From Ignavibacteria bacterium UBA7675 (GTDB taxonomy: Bacteria; Bacteroidota; Ignavibacteria; Kapaibacteriales; UB7675), in assembly GCA_002483085.1 (NCBI GenBank), contig DLHF01000036.1, positions 1-64,000 on the forward strand: a DNA stretch of 64,000 nt. The letters are read 5' to 3'. Shown here piece after piece: positions 7,445 through 17,459 of the stretch (its first letter is position 1; each line of letters starts with the position of its first letter). The notes below the pieces were generated by a model. The model did no database searches and was not told the DNA's origin. It saw nothing but the letters and a program-made list of their open reading frames with translations. The translations under genes and the position numbers were made by a program.

Positions 7445-10426
7445 TTAATATCGCACAACAATTTGTTTCTGGACAAGATCGCCAGCCTGTACCTGCACGA
7501 TATACATGCCCGGCGCCACGGTGCGCCCCTGTGCATCGCGGCCATTCCAGCGAACTTCATGCCTGCCCGATTCACTGTAGCCACTGGCAAGCGACACAAC
7601 TTCCTCGCCGAGCACTGTGTACACTTTTACTGTTGCATTGCCCGCAGGTGCATCGTAGCCAATCGTCGTCTCGGAAGAGAACGGGTTGGGATAGCTTACT
7701 ACGCGCCCTGGGAGCTCCACAGCATCGTTTACTCCTGTCACCACTTCATTAGCTGTCAGGATGTCGAAGTCATCGATCAACACTTTCATCACCGGCGGCA
7801 GAAACGCCTGGGGTGACTGGATATTCGTAGCAACAAACCGCATGCGGAACCGCGTAGAATTTTGCGCGTCGGTCGGCACAGGATAGAGCACTTTTTGCCA
7901 ATTCGGACCGGACATCGTTATAGTTTCTATGGTAGACCATTGATTGCCGCCATCTGCGGAGTATTCCGCGCGAAGAGTGGACTCAACAGGAGGCACACCA
8001 TCGAGGCTTACCGTTGTAAACCAGCGTTGCAGGCGAACGACGGGCTTTTCGAGCGTAGAAAGATCGTACTCGGGAGAAGTCAGAGTCGACACGCCGCGAA
8101 GCATTTCTTCTTGAAAATTAAACCCACCTCTGTTGCCGGTGACAAAGCACAAGGTGCCTTGATCGGAGTAATCTGTGCCAGGCTGAACATACACGCTACC
8201 CCAGCTTCTAAAGTCGATTTCTTCCGGCTCTGCTCGTTCCCATACACCAGTAGTTGCATTATCGCCGCTACCGCCCACTATCCAGCCGAGGTCCTGTGTA
8301 AATTTATCGGTAGACGAGAGTGTATAGCCAACGAGGAACTTGTATGGGCGCAGCATACTGGCATCGGAGGAGAACTGAATCGATGATTTACCATAAGGGT
8401 CCCAAGCGCGAATGTAGTACTGTACATATGTGCCACGCGGCTGTGCCGGAATAGCTGCCATATATTGGCTATTGCTCATTTCGGTAGCAGGCACAACCGA
8501 CCATTCCGACGAACCATTTAGCGAGTAGACAACGGCTACAGAGTCGGCTTTCCCACCCATCACCGTAAGCCCACCGAGCGAGAAGTCAACGCCATAGGGT
8601 GCGGCTGTTTCCTTTGTATCGGGCAAGGCGTTGTGAGCAAATGTGCGGCGCAGCAGAAGATCGGTGCCAATGTGATGGCGATTAAACGCTGTAATAATTT
8701 CGACAGCGTGCGGTGTACCATTAGTAAGGTCGCCATCGTCGTCGTCTGCAATCAGCGTTTCGATAAACCACTCATTAAACGCGATACCATCTTCGGGATC
8801 ATCTGGCAAACCGTATTTTGCAAAGTGCGCTAATTTCAGCGATTCTTCGCGCGAAAGAGAATTTCTCAAATCCCAGAACGCCGCAGCGAGGATTTGCCCG
8901 TCGTTGTGCGATTCGCCCATTGCGCTATCGGGCCAGACCATATCATTCTGGATATTGCGGATATACCTCTCGGAATTATCAGCAAACACGCCAACACCCA
9001 CACGCGATTCATCTAAGAGCAAGCACGAGGCGACATCGGCTGTGCCTTCGTGGCAAGCAGGGTTGATCATGCCATCTGGCCTGCCGAGCGATTGATACAG
9101 CAGATTGTTCAAGCTGTGGCCGTATTCGTGGTACAACACCGAAGGGCCGTCGGCCATGAGCGTTGCATTATCGCTTAGCGCCAAAAATGTAATACTGTCG
9201 TCATTGGAAAAAGCATTGGCCTGCGACGGGCTGTAGTCCAGCGTGAGATACATCGGTCGATCCATTACTGTGAGCGAAGGATCGACTTCTTTCCAAAGCT
9301 CGCGCACGCGATTAACATGGTAGAAAAGGATGCGTTCGTATCGCAGCGAGTTGTTGTCGTCCCATACAATATTCAGCGGTGTACCGGGCTGCACAGTACC
9401 CGTATATTTTCCAGCAGTTTTTCCGGTGGGCCGCACCACTGCATAAGGGCCGTCGAATGTAGCGCTCACACTGCTTCCACTCTGAACATCCACATTCAGC
9501 GCACCGTTTTCATCGGTTGTGTACTCCTGCCCGCCGATGGTAACAGTTTGGTATGGAAAATACCGCACTTCTTCTTCATCAAGAGGTGTGTTCATCTTCA
9601 CACCACCAGATATAGTAACATCCGTCGAAACACCATGGCTGCGATTGTAGCGCCAAAGCACACTGCCGGAGTGGGCATCGACAAAAGAGAGATACCGCCC
9701 GGTAGCTGTGTGGATAGGAATTTTGTAGACGAGTTTGTACGATACTTCATCATTGCCTTTTACTGGAAGGACATAGACAGTACCCGGGGCAGCAGCTTCA
9801 CCAGCAGGCACAACAGCAGTAGCATTTTCCATACCTGTTGTAGAGCGCGTAATAGCCGAGGAATACGATATCGATGGCTTGAGGTTGAGAGAGAGCTCCG
9901 GATAGTAGTCCACACCAAACGCCATCACATTGCCATTGGCAAATATGCGGAGCTCTACGCCGGAAAGCAGCACTTCAACACCATTTTCAACCTGCACATA
10001 CGACACATACCAACGGTTGTTTACAAGGGTTGTACGCACTAGCTTCAGATGCGAGGGGTCGACACGCAACACTGAGGCATGCTCGCGGAGGAATGCACTG
10101 GCAGCAGCTTCGATATTATCGGCTGTAATTGTTTCGTAGCCCTGAATGCGAATCGGTTTGCCAAATGCCTGGTGCGGCGTCCCCGTCGTTTTGTCGAGCA
10201 GCACCGTCCATTCGCCGTACTGCTGCATAAAAGTATTCCACCCATTTGCATTGGCTGCCTGATCGGGAGTTATGAAGGAAGTACGGCTTTCACCCGACTG
10301 AACGGGTAGCAGTACCGTACCATTGTTATCGGAATGCGTATGGGCATTATCTGCCGCCTGTAGCATTGGCGCGCTGCCGCTCAATAGAACGGCACAGCAT
10401 AAAGCAGTAAAAGAAAGTTTTTTCAT
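7445..10426 (-). CDS. Secreted fungalysin/M36-like metallopeptidase with T9SS sorting domain
   Basis: This 993-residue exported protease has a signal peptide (residues 1-24) and a propeptide of FTP/PepSY type (about 45-260, including VNNRWYVSYVQVENGVEV and the SFVDAHSGSVLWRY end). A small beta domain (about 265-340) follows, then a catalytic domain with the zinc motif HEYGHSLN near residue 431 and a glutamate in ACHEGTADVASC as likely third ligand. A beta-sandwich region (about 640-890) precedes the T9SS type-A domain (YPNPFSSETTIGY, FlgD-like GRTVAPGMYIVQ). It probably degrades extracellular protein and is activated by propeptide removal. The SD before ATG 10426 is weak. Confidence 0.88.
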   Translation of the reverse strand: MKKLSFTALCCAVLLSGSAPMLQAADNAHTHSDNNGTVLLPVQSGESRTSFITPDQAANANGWNTFMQQYGEWTVLLDKTTGTPHQAFGKPIRIQGYETITADNIEAAASAFLREHASVLRVDPSHLKLVRTTLVNNRWYVSYVQVENGVEVLLSGVELRIFANGNVMAFGVDYYPELSLNLKPSISYSSAITRSTTGMENATAVVPAGEAAAPGTVYVLPVKGNDEVSYKLVYKIPIHTATGRYLSFVDAHSGSVLWRYNRSHGVSTDVTISGGVKMNTPLDEEEVRYFPYQTVTIGGQEYTTDENGALNVDVQSGSSVSATFDGPYAVVRPTGKTAGKYTGTVQPGTPLNIVWDDNNSLRYERILFYHVNRVRELWKEVDPSLTVMDRPMYLTLDYSPSQANAFSNDDSITFLALSDNATLMADGPSVLYHEYGHSLNNLLYQSLGRPDGMINPACHEGTADVASCLLLDESRVGVGVFADNSERYIRNIQNDMVWPDSAMGESHNDGQILAAAFWDLRNSLSREESLKLAHFAKYGLPDDPEDGIAFNEWFIETLIADDDDGDLTNGTPHAVEIITAFNRHHIGTDLLLRRTFAHNALPDTKETAAPYGVDFSLGGLTVMGGKADSVAVVYSLNGSSEWSVVPATEMSNSQYMAAIPAQPRGTYVQYYIRAWDPYGKSSIQFSSDASMLRPYKFLVGYTLSSTDKFTQDLGWIVGGSGDNATTGVWERAEPEEIDFRSWGSVYVQPGTDYSDQGTLCFVTGNRGGFNFQEEMLRGVSTLTSPEYDLSTLEKPVVRLQRWFTTVSLDGVPPVESTLRAEYSADGGNQWSTIETITMSGPNWQKVLYPVPTDAQNSTRFRMRFVATNIQSPQAFLPPVMKVLIDDFDILTANEVVTGVNDAVELPGRVVSYPNPFSSETTIGYDAPAGNATVKVYTVLGEEVVSLASGYSESGRHEVRWNGRDAQGRTVAPGMYIVQVQAGDLVQKQIVVRY

Positions 10427-10798
10427 AGTTTGACTCTTTCAGACAAAAGCGGAACAAATACCTGTATTTTTTGCTGTATTGTTATGCGTTGAAACGAATA
10501 GACGGGATTGTTTACCGATAGTTACGGACTGAAAGCCGCAATTAACTTCCATCGACATTTTGACTGCAATCGCAACATGCACAGTGGCTGATGTTCCTGC
10601 AAACACCAAAAAGACAACTGCAAAATGGCAAACCTTACAGCCCTCTTTATTGTACCCGAAATTTCTGCTCATCCAGACTGCGCGTATGCTCCATAGACCT
10701 TTAAGCTGTCCTCGATTTTGATTTCGAGGGGAAAACTGCGGGCTATAATTTCGCTCAAAAGCAATTACTGCATTATTGAATATTCCGGAGAATTCATC

Positions 10799-12079
10799 AT
10801 GTACATCATGTACGCAACGACAGGCCGACTTTTTGCGCGGCTCGCATTCCCGCTTCTGACGGCGGCTTTGTTCTTTCTGGCAGGCTGTTCTGGCGATGAT
10901 GCCCCCACCAGCCCGTCGGAAACTTGGAGCAACAATAGCGTAAAATTTGATGTCGAATGGAAAGACGGCGCAGTGCGGTTCGATTCGACCGATATGAATG
11001 ACCTTGTGAGTATCGACACAGCACAGCAGATATTTACGTTTCGCTCTTCTAATGCCAAAGTTGACGATCTCCAGGCTGGATCGGTGATTGTAGTCAACGA
11101 CTACACCATCCGCCGCGTGACTAATGTGTCTGCAAGTGGCGGTAACACCGTAGTGCGTACCAGTGCTGCCGCTCTTACCGATGCAGTGAACAAGGCCGAC
11201 ATCAAATGGGACTACGGCGTAGAGTTTAAGGCCGAACCCATAATAAAAGCTCTGCGTAAGGACGGAGCAAGTGTTACCCAAGTAACTGTAGACAGCCTGA
11301 AATTCGAGATTAAAATTGGCGCTTATGGCTACAAGGGCGAAATGAAACTCTATGGAGATAGCGCGTCGGTAAAACTGTTCGTAGAGAAACTGCTGGGAGG
11401 TGTCAAAGTCGCTGAGTTCTCGCTTGTCGGCATGATGAAACGCTTCCGCAGTACGGGAGTTGTAAAGATTGAGAATGGACAGCTCAAAGAGTTTAAGACA
11501 GAAAACAATAATGCACGCGGTGAGTTTGTGCTCAAGGCAACGGTGGCTGGTTCCGGCAATGACCTCAATATCAAAGTACCTCTTACGCTTGTAAAATACC
11601 CTATCGCAGGACTTCCGTTTTTTACTGTTGATATAAAAGCGCTTGTCGTGATGAACTCCGTTGTACCTCCCGACGGCTCGACACTACTGGAAGTAAAATT
11701 CACCTACGACGCCGACCAAGGTTTGCAGTACGATGCAGCATCTACAAAAGTGCTGCCGATCTTTAACCTGAAGAAAAAAGATTTTGAGAAGATGCGAGAC
11801 CCACGCACCGGCGCTTCGTCGCCCATTGCAGTGAGCGTGGGTATGGCTCTGCCGCGATACGAGCTTGTGCTGTTCAACACAACTCTGGCGTGGTTCCATC
11901 TCGCCTATCTTATCGGCGGCGACTACACGCCCCATTTTCCGCCGTGCCAGCAAGCTAAAGCATCGTTTATTGGTGCATGCGGCTGGGGTCTCGGAGCGCT
12001 GGGCGGCGCAGTGCTCACTGGAGAAAAGACTCTGTGGCAGGTCGACAAAGTCCTGCTGAAAACGGGCGAGTGTCCGTAA
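10799..12079 (+). CDS. Uncharacterised outer lipoprotein
   Basis: This is a 426-residue putative lipoprotein. The N-terminus has a hydrophobic segment ending in the lipobox FLAGC (Cys near residue 25), so signal peptidase II processing is expected, followed by an acidic and Ser/Thr linker. The rest is beta-rich with no family I recognise; the C-terminal portion has a hydrophobic Gly/Ala-rich stretch (GACGWGLGALGGAVL). ATG 10799 is preferred over the upstream in-frame start at 10718 because GGAG lies 8 nt before it. An alternative ATG is at 10808. A strong terminator follows, so it is probably monocistronic. Confidence 0.75.
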   Translation: MYIMYATTGRLFARLAFPLLTAALFFLAGCSGDDAPTSPSETWSNNSVKFDVEWKDGAVRFDSTDMNDLVSIDTAQQIFTFRSSNAKVDDLQAGSVIVVNDYTIRRVTNVSASGGNTVVRTSAAALTDAVNKADIKWDYGVEFKAEPIIKALRKDGASVTQVTVDSLKFEIKIGAYGYKGEMKLYGDSASVKLFVEKLLGGVKVAEFSLVGMMKRFRSTGVVKIENGQLKEFKTENNNARGEFVLKATVAGSGNDLNIKVPLTLVKYPIAGLPFFTVDIKALVVMNSVVPPDGSTLLEVKFTYDADQGLQYDAASTKVLPIFNLKKKDFEKMRDPRTGASSPIAVSVGMALPRYELVLFNTTLAWFHLAYLIGGDYTPHFPPCQQAKASFIGACGWGLGALGGAVLTGEKTLWQVDKVLLKTGECP

Positions 12080-12106
12080 TATCTATTCAACCATTGTGAG
12101 CGGGTG

Positions 12107-12141
12107 AAAAGCGGCGGCTGTCATGGCTGCCGCTTTTTTTA
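12107..12141 (+). terminator. Rho-independent terminator after the lipoprotein gene
   Basis: AAAAGCGGCGGC and GCTGCCGCTTTT pair in a 12-bp stem with one G-U, followed by a T tract. It lies about 28 nt past the stop at 12079. Confidence 0.85.
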
Positions 12142-12255
12142 TGCACGAAACTACTGCCAGAGCAAGTGCGAACGAGCTTATGCAAACAACACGCGGCGGA
12201 GGTCCTCGCATTTGTTACCGTAGCAACGGTGAGAGGACGAGCTTACGATAATTGC

Positions 12256-12300
12256 CACGCGGTGCAGAGACCAAGCACCCGAGCGAAGACCGAAGCGCTA
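12256..12300 (+). repeat. Partial copy of the dispersed intergenic repeat
   Basis: CACGCGGTGCAGAGACC and GAGCGAAGACCGAAGCGC match the end of the repeat in the orientation of the copy at 16017. Preceding sequence (12180-12255) is diverged and holds an ACCGT/ACGGT hairpin. The rest of the 12142-12456 gap shows no gene. Confidence 0.6.
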
Positions 12301-12456
12301 CAGCTTTTCACCTCTGTACTACGAACTCCCTGCAAAGTCGATTGAAGTACGAACTAAATTTGGCATATTGCCGCACTGATTGCTTGTAGTACAACACAGG
12401 ACAGTGGGCTGCATTACCTGCTGCGTCCATCTTCTATACAGGAACAACAATACTCT

Positions 12457-12810
12457 ATGCGCTCGTTTTTTACGCCTGCCAATAGTTCGGTCATGCTCTG
12501 CGCTATCGCCATACCGGTAGCTGGCGTGCTCGCCCAATTAGTGCACTCCATCTCGCAAGCAACGCTCACAGTGCAGGATGGACAAATTCATACATCATCG
12601 CGGATTTCTGTATTTGGCCTGCACTTGGACACAGCGGAGATTATTCTCGCGCTGTTTTTTTCGGTATTTGTGCTCTGTGTGGCGGGAATGGTGCTGAGTA
12701 TGATTGGCCTGAGAAACAAAGACCAGCATCGCCGAGCTGTTGTTGGCGCAGTGGGCAATATAGCAGTTCTGCTTTTCACATTTTTGTGGATATTGTACCT
12801 CGCTCTGTAG
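12457..12810 (+). CDS. Small integral membrane protein, unknown function
   Basis: This 117-residue protein has three predicted transmembrane segments (about residues 12-32, 62-83 and 96-115) separated by a short polar extracytoplasmic stretch after TM1 and a basic loop (RNKDQHRRA) between TM2 and TM3. The family is not recognised. The ATG at 12457 has no strong SD but gives the complete first helix. It stands alone between a repeat remnant and the TPR gene, 116 nt apart. The hydrophobic pattern argues for a real gene. Confidence 0.6.
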   Translation: MRSFFTPANSSVMLCAIAIPVAGVLAQLVHSISQATLTVQDGQIHTSSRISVFGLHLDTAEIILALFFSVFVLCVAGMVLSMIGLRNKDQHRRAVVGAVGNIAVLLFTFLWILYLAL

Positions 12811-12913
12811 AAACGCGCATAGGCTCGGAGCTTGCTTTGGAGCGACGCACAGCTAAAATGCAGAGTTCATACATGCGTCGGTGAGAGCTCGGGTGTTTAT
12901 CGCTCCATACAGC

Positions 12914-12918
12914 AGGAG
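12914..12918 (+). promoter_or_regulatory. Ribosome-binding site that fixes a GTG start
   Basis: AGGAG at 12914-12918 is spaced 8 nt from the GTG at 12927. The signal peptide of the next protein begins immediately after that codon, which supports GTG initiation. Confidence 0.7.
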
Positions 12919-12926
12919 AACTAGGG

Positions 12927-14600
12927 GTGAACGGCAGAACAGGATCATACAGCGCAATACTCGCGGGATACGTCCTGCTACTGCTGCTCATTGCCCAGAG
13001 CTTGGCTGCCCAGCCGTTCACGCCTGTGAGTACATCACAGCAAGAGCACCTTCTTTTTGCTGCATGGCAGGAGCATCGCACATTACCAGTAGATATTACA
13101 TCGGCTATACTAATCGCCGAAGGAGCCGCCGACAGCAATGCGATGGCAGCCTACACAGCGCGCATCCACGCGATATACAACGACATTGGCAAGCTGGTAG
13201 CGGAGCAGAAAAGCGCTTATGACCGCACCAAAGCGATATTTGACGAACTGCACAGCACTGTGCTCAAGACCTACCGCGACAATGCATCATTGCGCAGCGC
13301 GCTCGACAGCGGAGTGTACAACTGCGCCAGCGCAGTAGCCTTGTTCTATGGAGCAGCGCGATCCAACAACCTGCCGATTTCGCTCTATGCAACACCGGCA
13401 CATGTATTTGCTACACTCGACCTGCCCAACCACACTATCCGCATAGAAATGACTCGCGCAAATGGCTTCGACTTTGGCGATGACCTGCCGGAAATTATCG
13501 ACCACCTTATAGACTACAATTATATATCGCGGCAGGACGTAGAAGAGCGCGGAGAGGAAGAAATTTTCCGTTCGTTCTTTGTGGCATCCAATCGCCTAAG
13601 CGAGGCCGAATTTCTGGCAATCACCTACAACAATATCGGCGTGCAGCACTGGCTCGGACGCCAGTACCGAGCGACGGCAGAAGCATTTGAAAAAGCTATT
13701 ATTTTGCATCCCGAATCGCGAAAATACCGCGATGCCTACCAATCGGCTTTGTACCTCGTGCTCCAACAGTACGAAACAGGCCGAAATTTCGACGACATCG
13801 AGCATCTGCTAAAGCACTCTGCCCGGCTGATGCACAACGATACTCTGTTCATCTACTACCTGTTGGGGGCAGCAGGAAATGTGATAGCGCACTATAGCAG
13901 CGACGAAAGCGGCCTGTACCGCAGCCGCGCCTTTCTGGACACGCTGGCACATGTGGTGCTGCACGACAGCACTGTGGATGCTATGATCGGCAGGCAACAA
14001 TATATAGTGGATTACAATCTTGCGGTCTACGACTTCAACCGGGGCGACTACGAAGGAGCATACCGTTCGACCGAGGAATTACTCGCACTCGACACAAGCG
14101 AATCCACACAAAACATCAATGCAAAAGCAGCCTCTTATTTCGCTCTTACTCTTGCCGGACGGGAGCATGCAACCGAAGCGTATGGCCTATTGGACTCTCT
14201 CATACCGCGCTATTACCGCCACCCCGTCTTCCGCGACGCCTATAGAAAAGTAACTATCGACTACGTCCTGCAATCTGGTCTGATACGACGCAAAGGGGCA
14301 ACCTACAACGATCTTATGAAAGCGCGGGACCTGCTGCTCAACGTATATGATATCGACTCGACAAATATTTACCTGCGGAGTATTATCGCCGCTGTGCACC
14401 ACGAACTCGGCATGATAGAACTCCGAGCTATGCACTACACAGCAGCAGCCGAGATACTGCGCATCGGCCTGTACTACGACCCCGACAATGAATTCATTCG
14501 CGAGTCGCTCCGGCTCGTGGAAGAACAGCTCCTCTCGGCTCCCCCTTCTCCCAGCAGCATTGCTCCATCTGCGCCCCGGCCAACCACACACAGGAAATAA
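12927..14600 (+). CDS. Exported transglutaminase-like and TPR-repeat protein
   Basis: This is a 557-residue protein starting at GTG with a clear signal peptide (residues 1-28, ending SLAAQ). Residues about 95-200 contain a transglutaminase-like core: a cysteine in GVYNCASAVALFYG, where papain-like folds place the nucleophile, and a histidine in TPAHVFATL at the expected spacing. An Asp or Asn third member is not certain. Residues about 225-545 are helical and TPR-like (AEAFEKAIILHPESRKYRDAYQS, AEILRIGLYYDPDNEF). The tail is Pro/Ser-rich. It is likely a periplasmic protein with either peptidase or cross-linking ancestry or a non-catalytic scaffold. It could be cotranscribed with the membrane protein at 14761. 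Confidence 0.75.
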   Translation: MNGRTGSYSAILAGYVLLLLLIAQSLAAQPFTPVSTSQQEHLLFAAWQEHRTLPVDITSAILIAEGAADSNAMAAYTARIHAIYNDIGKLVAEQKSAYDRTKAIFDELHSTVLKTYRDNASLRSALDSGVYNCASAVALFYGAARSNNLPISLYATPAHVFATLDLPNHTIRIEMTRANGFDFGDDLPEIIDHLIDYNYISRQDVEERGEEEIFRSFFVASNRLSEAEFLAITYNNIGVQHWLGRQYRATAEAFEKAIILHPESRKYRDAYQSALYLVLQQYETGRNFDDIEHLLKHSARLMHNDTLFIYYLLGAAGNVIAHYSSDESGLYRSRAFLDTLAHVVLHDSTVDAMIGRQQYIVDYNLAVYDFNRGDYEGAYRSTEELLALDTSESTQNINAKAASYFALTLAGREHATEAYGLLDSLIPRYYRHPVFRDAYRKVTIDYVLQSGLIRRKGATYNDLMKARDLLLNVYDIDSTNIYLRSIIAAVHHELGMIELRAMHYTAAAEILRIGLYYDPDNEFIRESLRLVEEQLLSAPPSPSSIAPSAPRPTTHRK

Positions 14601-14760
14601 GTACCTTCCTGGCAGCGATTGGCAGTGCAAAGCTGCGTATTCTACAAAGTGTTTTCGGCACTGCGAAATAATGCTCTGGCAGAAAGTTCGGAAGCAACTT
14701 TGCGCGATACAATTGGCACTTCACTGCAAAACGGTATATTTATCTGTTGTAGGCACGGAA

Positions 14761-15186
14761 ATGCAAACAAGCGCAGCTCTTTCGCGCGCGTACAATGCCA
14801 TTGCAACGGCTCTCGCGCTGGCATTGTGCATGAGCGTTTTGTTATATCACGGCCCATATCGCCAGCTCGTGCGCAATTCTTTTGGCGATTCGCTGGCAGT
14901 CGTGTTTCTCTACTTTCTGCTCGGTGTTATCCGCCCCGGTTCTGCGCCCCTGCGTGCAGCTATTACCGGGATAATTGCTTTTGCAATCGAAGGAGCCCAG
15001 CTTATGAGAATAACACCGCCGGATGCTCCGAGGCCTGTGCAATTGATGTTTGGCTCGCACTTCGATCCTTGGGACCTGGTCGCATATACCGTGGGCATTA
15101 TCCTCGCTGTGGCCATTGACTACGGCATTGCAGCACGCAACCAAACAGGAGATAGCTCCTCGCATCGCAGTTCCACTTATCCTTGA
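14761..15186 (+). CDS. DUF2809-like membrane protein
   Basis: This 141-residue protein has four predicted transmembrane helices. The conserved pattern of the DUF2809 family is visible: GDSLAVVFLYFLLGVIRP after the first helix, AIEGAQLM in the third and FDPWDLVAYTVGI in the last. The family has no established biochemical role. ATG at 14761 is chosen because the first helix begins a few residues later; in-frame upstream codons read into unrelated sequence. Its stop codon overlaps the frame of the next gene and ends 8 nt before the ATG of the methyltransferase at 15195, indicating a transcriptional unit. Confidence 0.7.
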   Translation: MQTSAALSRAYNAIATALALALCMSVLLYHGPYRQLVRNSFGDSLAVVFLYFLLGVIRPGSAPLRAAITGIIAFAIEGAQLMRITPPDAPRPVQLMFGSHFDPWDLVAYTVGIILAVAIDYGIAARNQTGDSSSHRSSTYP

Positions 15187-15194
15187 AAACAACT

Positions 15195-15965
15195 ATGAAT
15201 GAACATCAGCGGATTCTCGAACACAACCGCACGGCGTGGAATAATGCCGTAGATAGCGGTAATGAATGGACGCACCCCGTCTCTGCCAGCGTGATAGAAG
15301 CAGCACGACGCGGCGAGTGGCATATTGTTCTCACCCCCGTCAAACACGTCCCGCGAGAGTGGTTCGGCCAGATTGATGGCGCTCGCGTTCTCTGCCTTGC
15401 GTCCGGAGGCGGGCAGCAAGGGCCAGTGCTTGCCGCAGCAGGCGCACAAGTAACCGTGTTCGACAACTCACCCCGGCAGCTCGCACAAGACGAGTTTGTA
15501 GCAGCTCGCGACGGACTTTCTCTTACTACAGTGCAGGGCGATATGGCCGACCTCTCCGCCTTTGCCAATGCGAGTTTCGACCTCATCGTACATCCGGTGT
15601 CCAACTGTTTTGTGCCCGATGTTCGCCCAGTATGGAAAGAATCATGTCGCGTGCTGGCGCGCGGCGGTGCTTTGCTATCGGGGTTCAACAATCCTGTGCT
15701 GTATATATTCGACGAAGAGCTCGAAGACCAAGGAGTGTTAGAAGTGCGCCATCCCCTGCCCTATGCAGATTCGCCCGAGAAACAGCAGGATAAGGTTGCG
15801 CGCGGCCAGCCATTTGAGTTTGGCCATTCGCTCGAAGACCAGATCGGTGGGCAAATCGACGCGGGCTTTGTGATTGCGGGGCTCTATGAAGACGCTTGGC
15901 ATGTGGAGAGAGTATCGTCGCGGTACTTCCCACCGTTTATTGCTACACGAGCAGTAAAGATATAG
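15195..15965 (+). CDS. Class I SAM-dependent methyltransferase
   Basis: This 256-residue cytoplasmic protein has a Rossmann-fold methyltransferase core. Motif I is VLCLASGGGQQGPVLAAAGA, the acidic ribose-binding residue follows in VTVFDNSP, motif II region is VQGDMADLSAFANASFDLI, and the post-motif helix is CRVLARGGALLSGFNNP. The glycine motif SGGGQQ is typical of a subgroup often annotated as small-molecule methyltransferases. The substrate cannot be inferred. A TTG at 15183 in frame is possible but ATG 15195 is favoured. It is closely linked to the DUF2809 gene. Confidence 0.88.
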   Translation: MNEHQRILEHNRTAWNNAVDSGNEWTHPVSASVIEAARRGEWHIVLTPVKHVPREWFGQIDGARVLCLASGGGQQGPVLAAAGAQVTVFDNSPRQLAQDEFVAARDGLSLTTVQGDMADLSAFANASFDLIVHPVSNCFVPDVRPVWKESCRVLARGGALLSGFNNPVLYIFDEELEDQGVLEVRHPLPYADSPEKQQDKVARGQPFEFGHSLEDQIGGQIDAGFVIAGLYEDAWHVERVSSRYFPPFIATRAVKI

Positions 15966-16016
15966 CAACATGCCGCGAGGGCAAGGACACAGGTGTGATC
16001 ATAGCAATACTTGATG

Positions 16017-16234
16017 TGTGGCACGGGCGTCGTTGCATCGAGCCGCCCTGATGGGACGGCTCTACGTATGGTCGCTGTCACCGGTCGCACATACCGGCTC
16101 GTGTTTGCTCGATGAGCAACCGCACAGTAGAGGACAAAATGGGAAACAGAAAAAAAGCGAAGAAGGGCGTACAGCTACGCGGCGGCTATGCAGCGCGGTG
16201 CAGAGACCCCAAGCAGGTACAGAGGACGAAGCGC
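16017..16234 (-). repeat. Full-length copy of the dispersed intergenic repeat (inverted relative to 45041)
   Basis: The copy begins TGTGGCACGGGCGTCG and ends GACGAAGCGC, the reverse complement order of the 45041 copy. Shared blocks include TGGTCGCTGTCACCGGT, AGCGAAGAAGGGCGTACAGC and GGCGGCTATGCAGCGCGGTG. It differs from the 45041 copy at many positions but over the whole length. It occupies most of the 470-bp gap between the methyltransferase and AraC genes. Confidence 0.85.
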
Positions 16235-16342
16235 ATCGGCAAGCAAACCCTGTAAAAAAATTCGGGTGAGATCGGCAACCTACAGCATATAACGACAAAA
16301 TTACGGCGCTCTTTATCTCGGTATATCCTTTTATGCGTACCC

Positions 16343-16385
16343 AAAAAAATGCCGAATGGAATACCTGCACCGGGTTCCATTCGGC
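16343..16385 (-). terminator. Rho-independent terminator of the doxX-araC unit
   Basis: On the minus strand GCCGAATGGAA and TTCCATTCGGC form an 11-bp perfect stem followed by ATTTTTTTGG. It lies about 50 nt past the AraC stop codon. Confidence 0.85.
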
Positions 16386-16435
16386 TCTACGGAGCATGCG
16401 AAGTTTATCTGATGTACGCGGCTGCCCTCACATTT

Positions 16436-17458
16436 TTAATAAAGAACTGGGGCGGAAGTACTCCCTTGTTTCTTGAACTCCGCCCCTGTACTGTGTCTGC
16501 TCTCGGACGGCATAACAGGCGCCAGATGCCTTACTGCCGAGCGGTATTGCTCAGGCGAAACACGACTGAGTTTTTTGAACATCCGGCTGAAGTAGTACGG
16601 ATCGTCGAAGCCGATGGAAGCGGCGACTTCTTTTATCGGATGATCGGTAAAAGCGAGTTCACGCCGCGCTTCGGCTACTACCCGCTCTTGAATAACATCA
16701 GTCAGTGTTTTCCTGAGATGATGCTTCACAATTTTATTCAGCGAGCGCGTTGTAAGAAACAACATCGCCGCGTAGTCCGACGGGCGTTTCGTCGTTCGGA
16801 AATGACTGTCGATCAGGTGTTTCAGCTTTTTCAGCACCTGATGGTCGTGCATACCCTCTTCCGCTTCGCCTTCACCGCGCTCTTTATAGCTACGCGTGCC
16901 CATCACAAGCAGTACGGTCAGATATGCAAAGAGCAAATCGCGCATCGGAGCAGAGCGTTGCATTTCCCGCTGCATGGCTTCAACAACCAACGACACTTCC
17001 TGAACATCACCTACTGATAGCTCTACATACGACGGTTTGCGCGCCTTGCTAAAAGCTGAATTTCCACATTGTGCAGCACAGGAATTTTTGTCTACAGTGT
17101 GGAAGTCGGGCGAAAAGCGAATCACCTTGCCAGCGATGTTCTGGCTTTCAGCCAGAATAAACGGTTGGTACGGCGTGCTGAAGATCAGGCACGGACCCTG
17201 CAGTGTATATTCTGCATAATCATAATGCGCCAGCATCTGTCCACGCTGCACAAACACCACAAAGTAGTCGTTTGTAATCACCGTTTCGCGGCACAGGGTA
17301 TCTGTTAAAGAGCCGATGATAAAATCGACAGCGCCTGTAGCTGGATTGAAGCTCGTCAGAGCCTGCGGCTCAGGAACGTTGTGTCCACTGCCATTGCTTC
17401 TGTTAGAAAGTCTACCCGACCCCGGCGCTCTGGCTGCAATACCATTCCCGTGTACCAT
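16436..17458 (-). CDS. AraC/XylS-family transcriptional regulator
   Basis: This 340-residue regulator has an N-terminal cupin-like sensing region (about residues 40-200) and a C-terminal AraC DNA-binding domain (about 220-320). The first HTH lies in RPSDYAAMLFLTTRSLNKIVKHHLRKTL and the second, AraC signature, in FTDHPIKEVAASIGFDDPYYFSRMFKKLSRVSPEQYR. The start ATG lies one nucleotide after the doxX stop codon (TAA-T-ATG), so the two genes are translationally coupled, and the regulator probably controls its own operon. The inducer is unknown. A strong terminator closes the unit. Confidence 0.92.
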   Translation of the reverse strand: MVHGNGIAARAPGSGRLSNRSNGSGHNVPEPQALTSFNPATGAVDFIIGSLTDTLCRETVITNDYFVVFVQRGQMLAHYDYAEYTLQGPCLIFSTPYQPFILAESQNIAGKVIRFSPDFHTVDKNSCAAQCGNSAFSKARKPSYVELSVGDVQEVSLVVEAMQREMQRSAPMRDLLFAYLTVLLVMGTRSYKERGEGEAEEGMHDHQVLKKLKHLIDSHFRTTKRPSDYAAMLFLTTRSLNKIVKHHLRKTLTDVIQERVVAEARRELAFTDHPIKEVAASIGFDDPYYFSRMFKKLSRVSPEQYRSAVRHLAPVMPSESRHSTGAEFKKQGSTSAPVLY

Positions 17459-17459
17459 A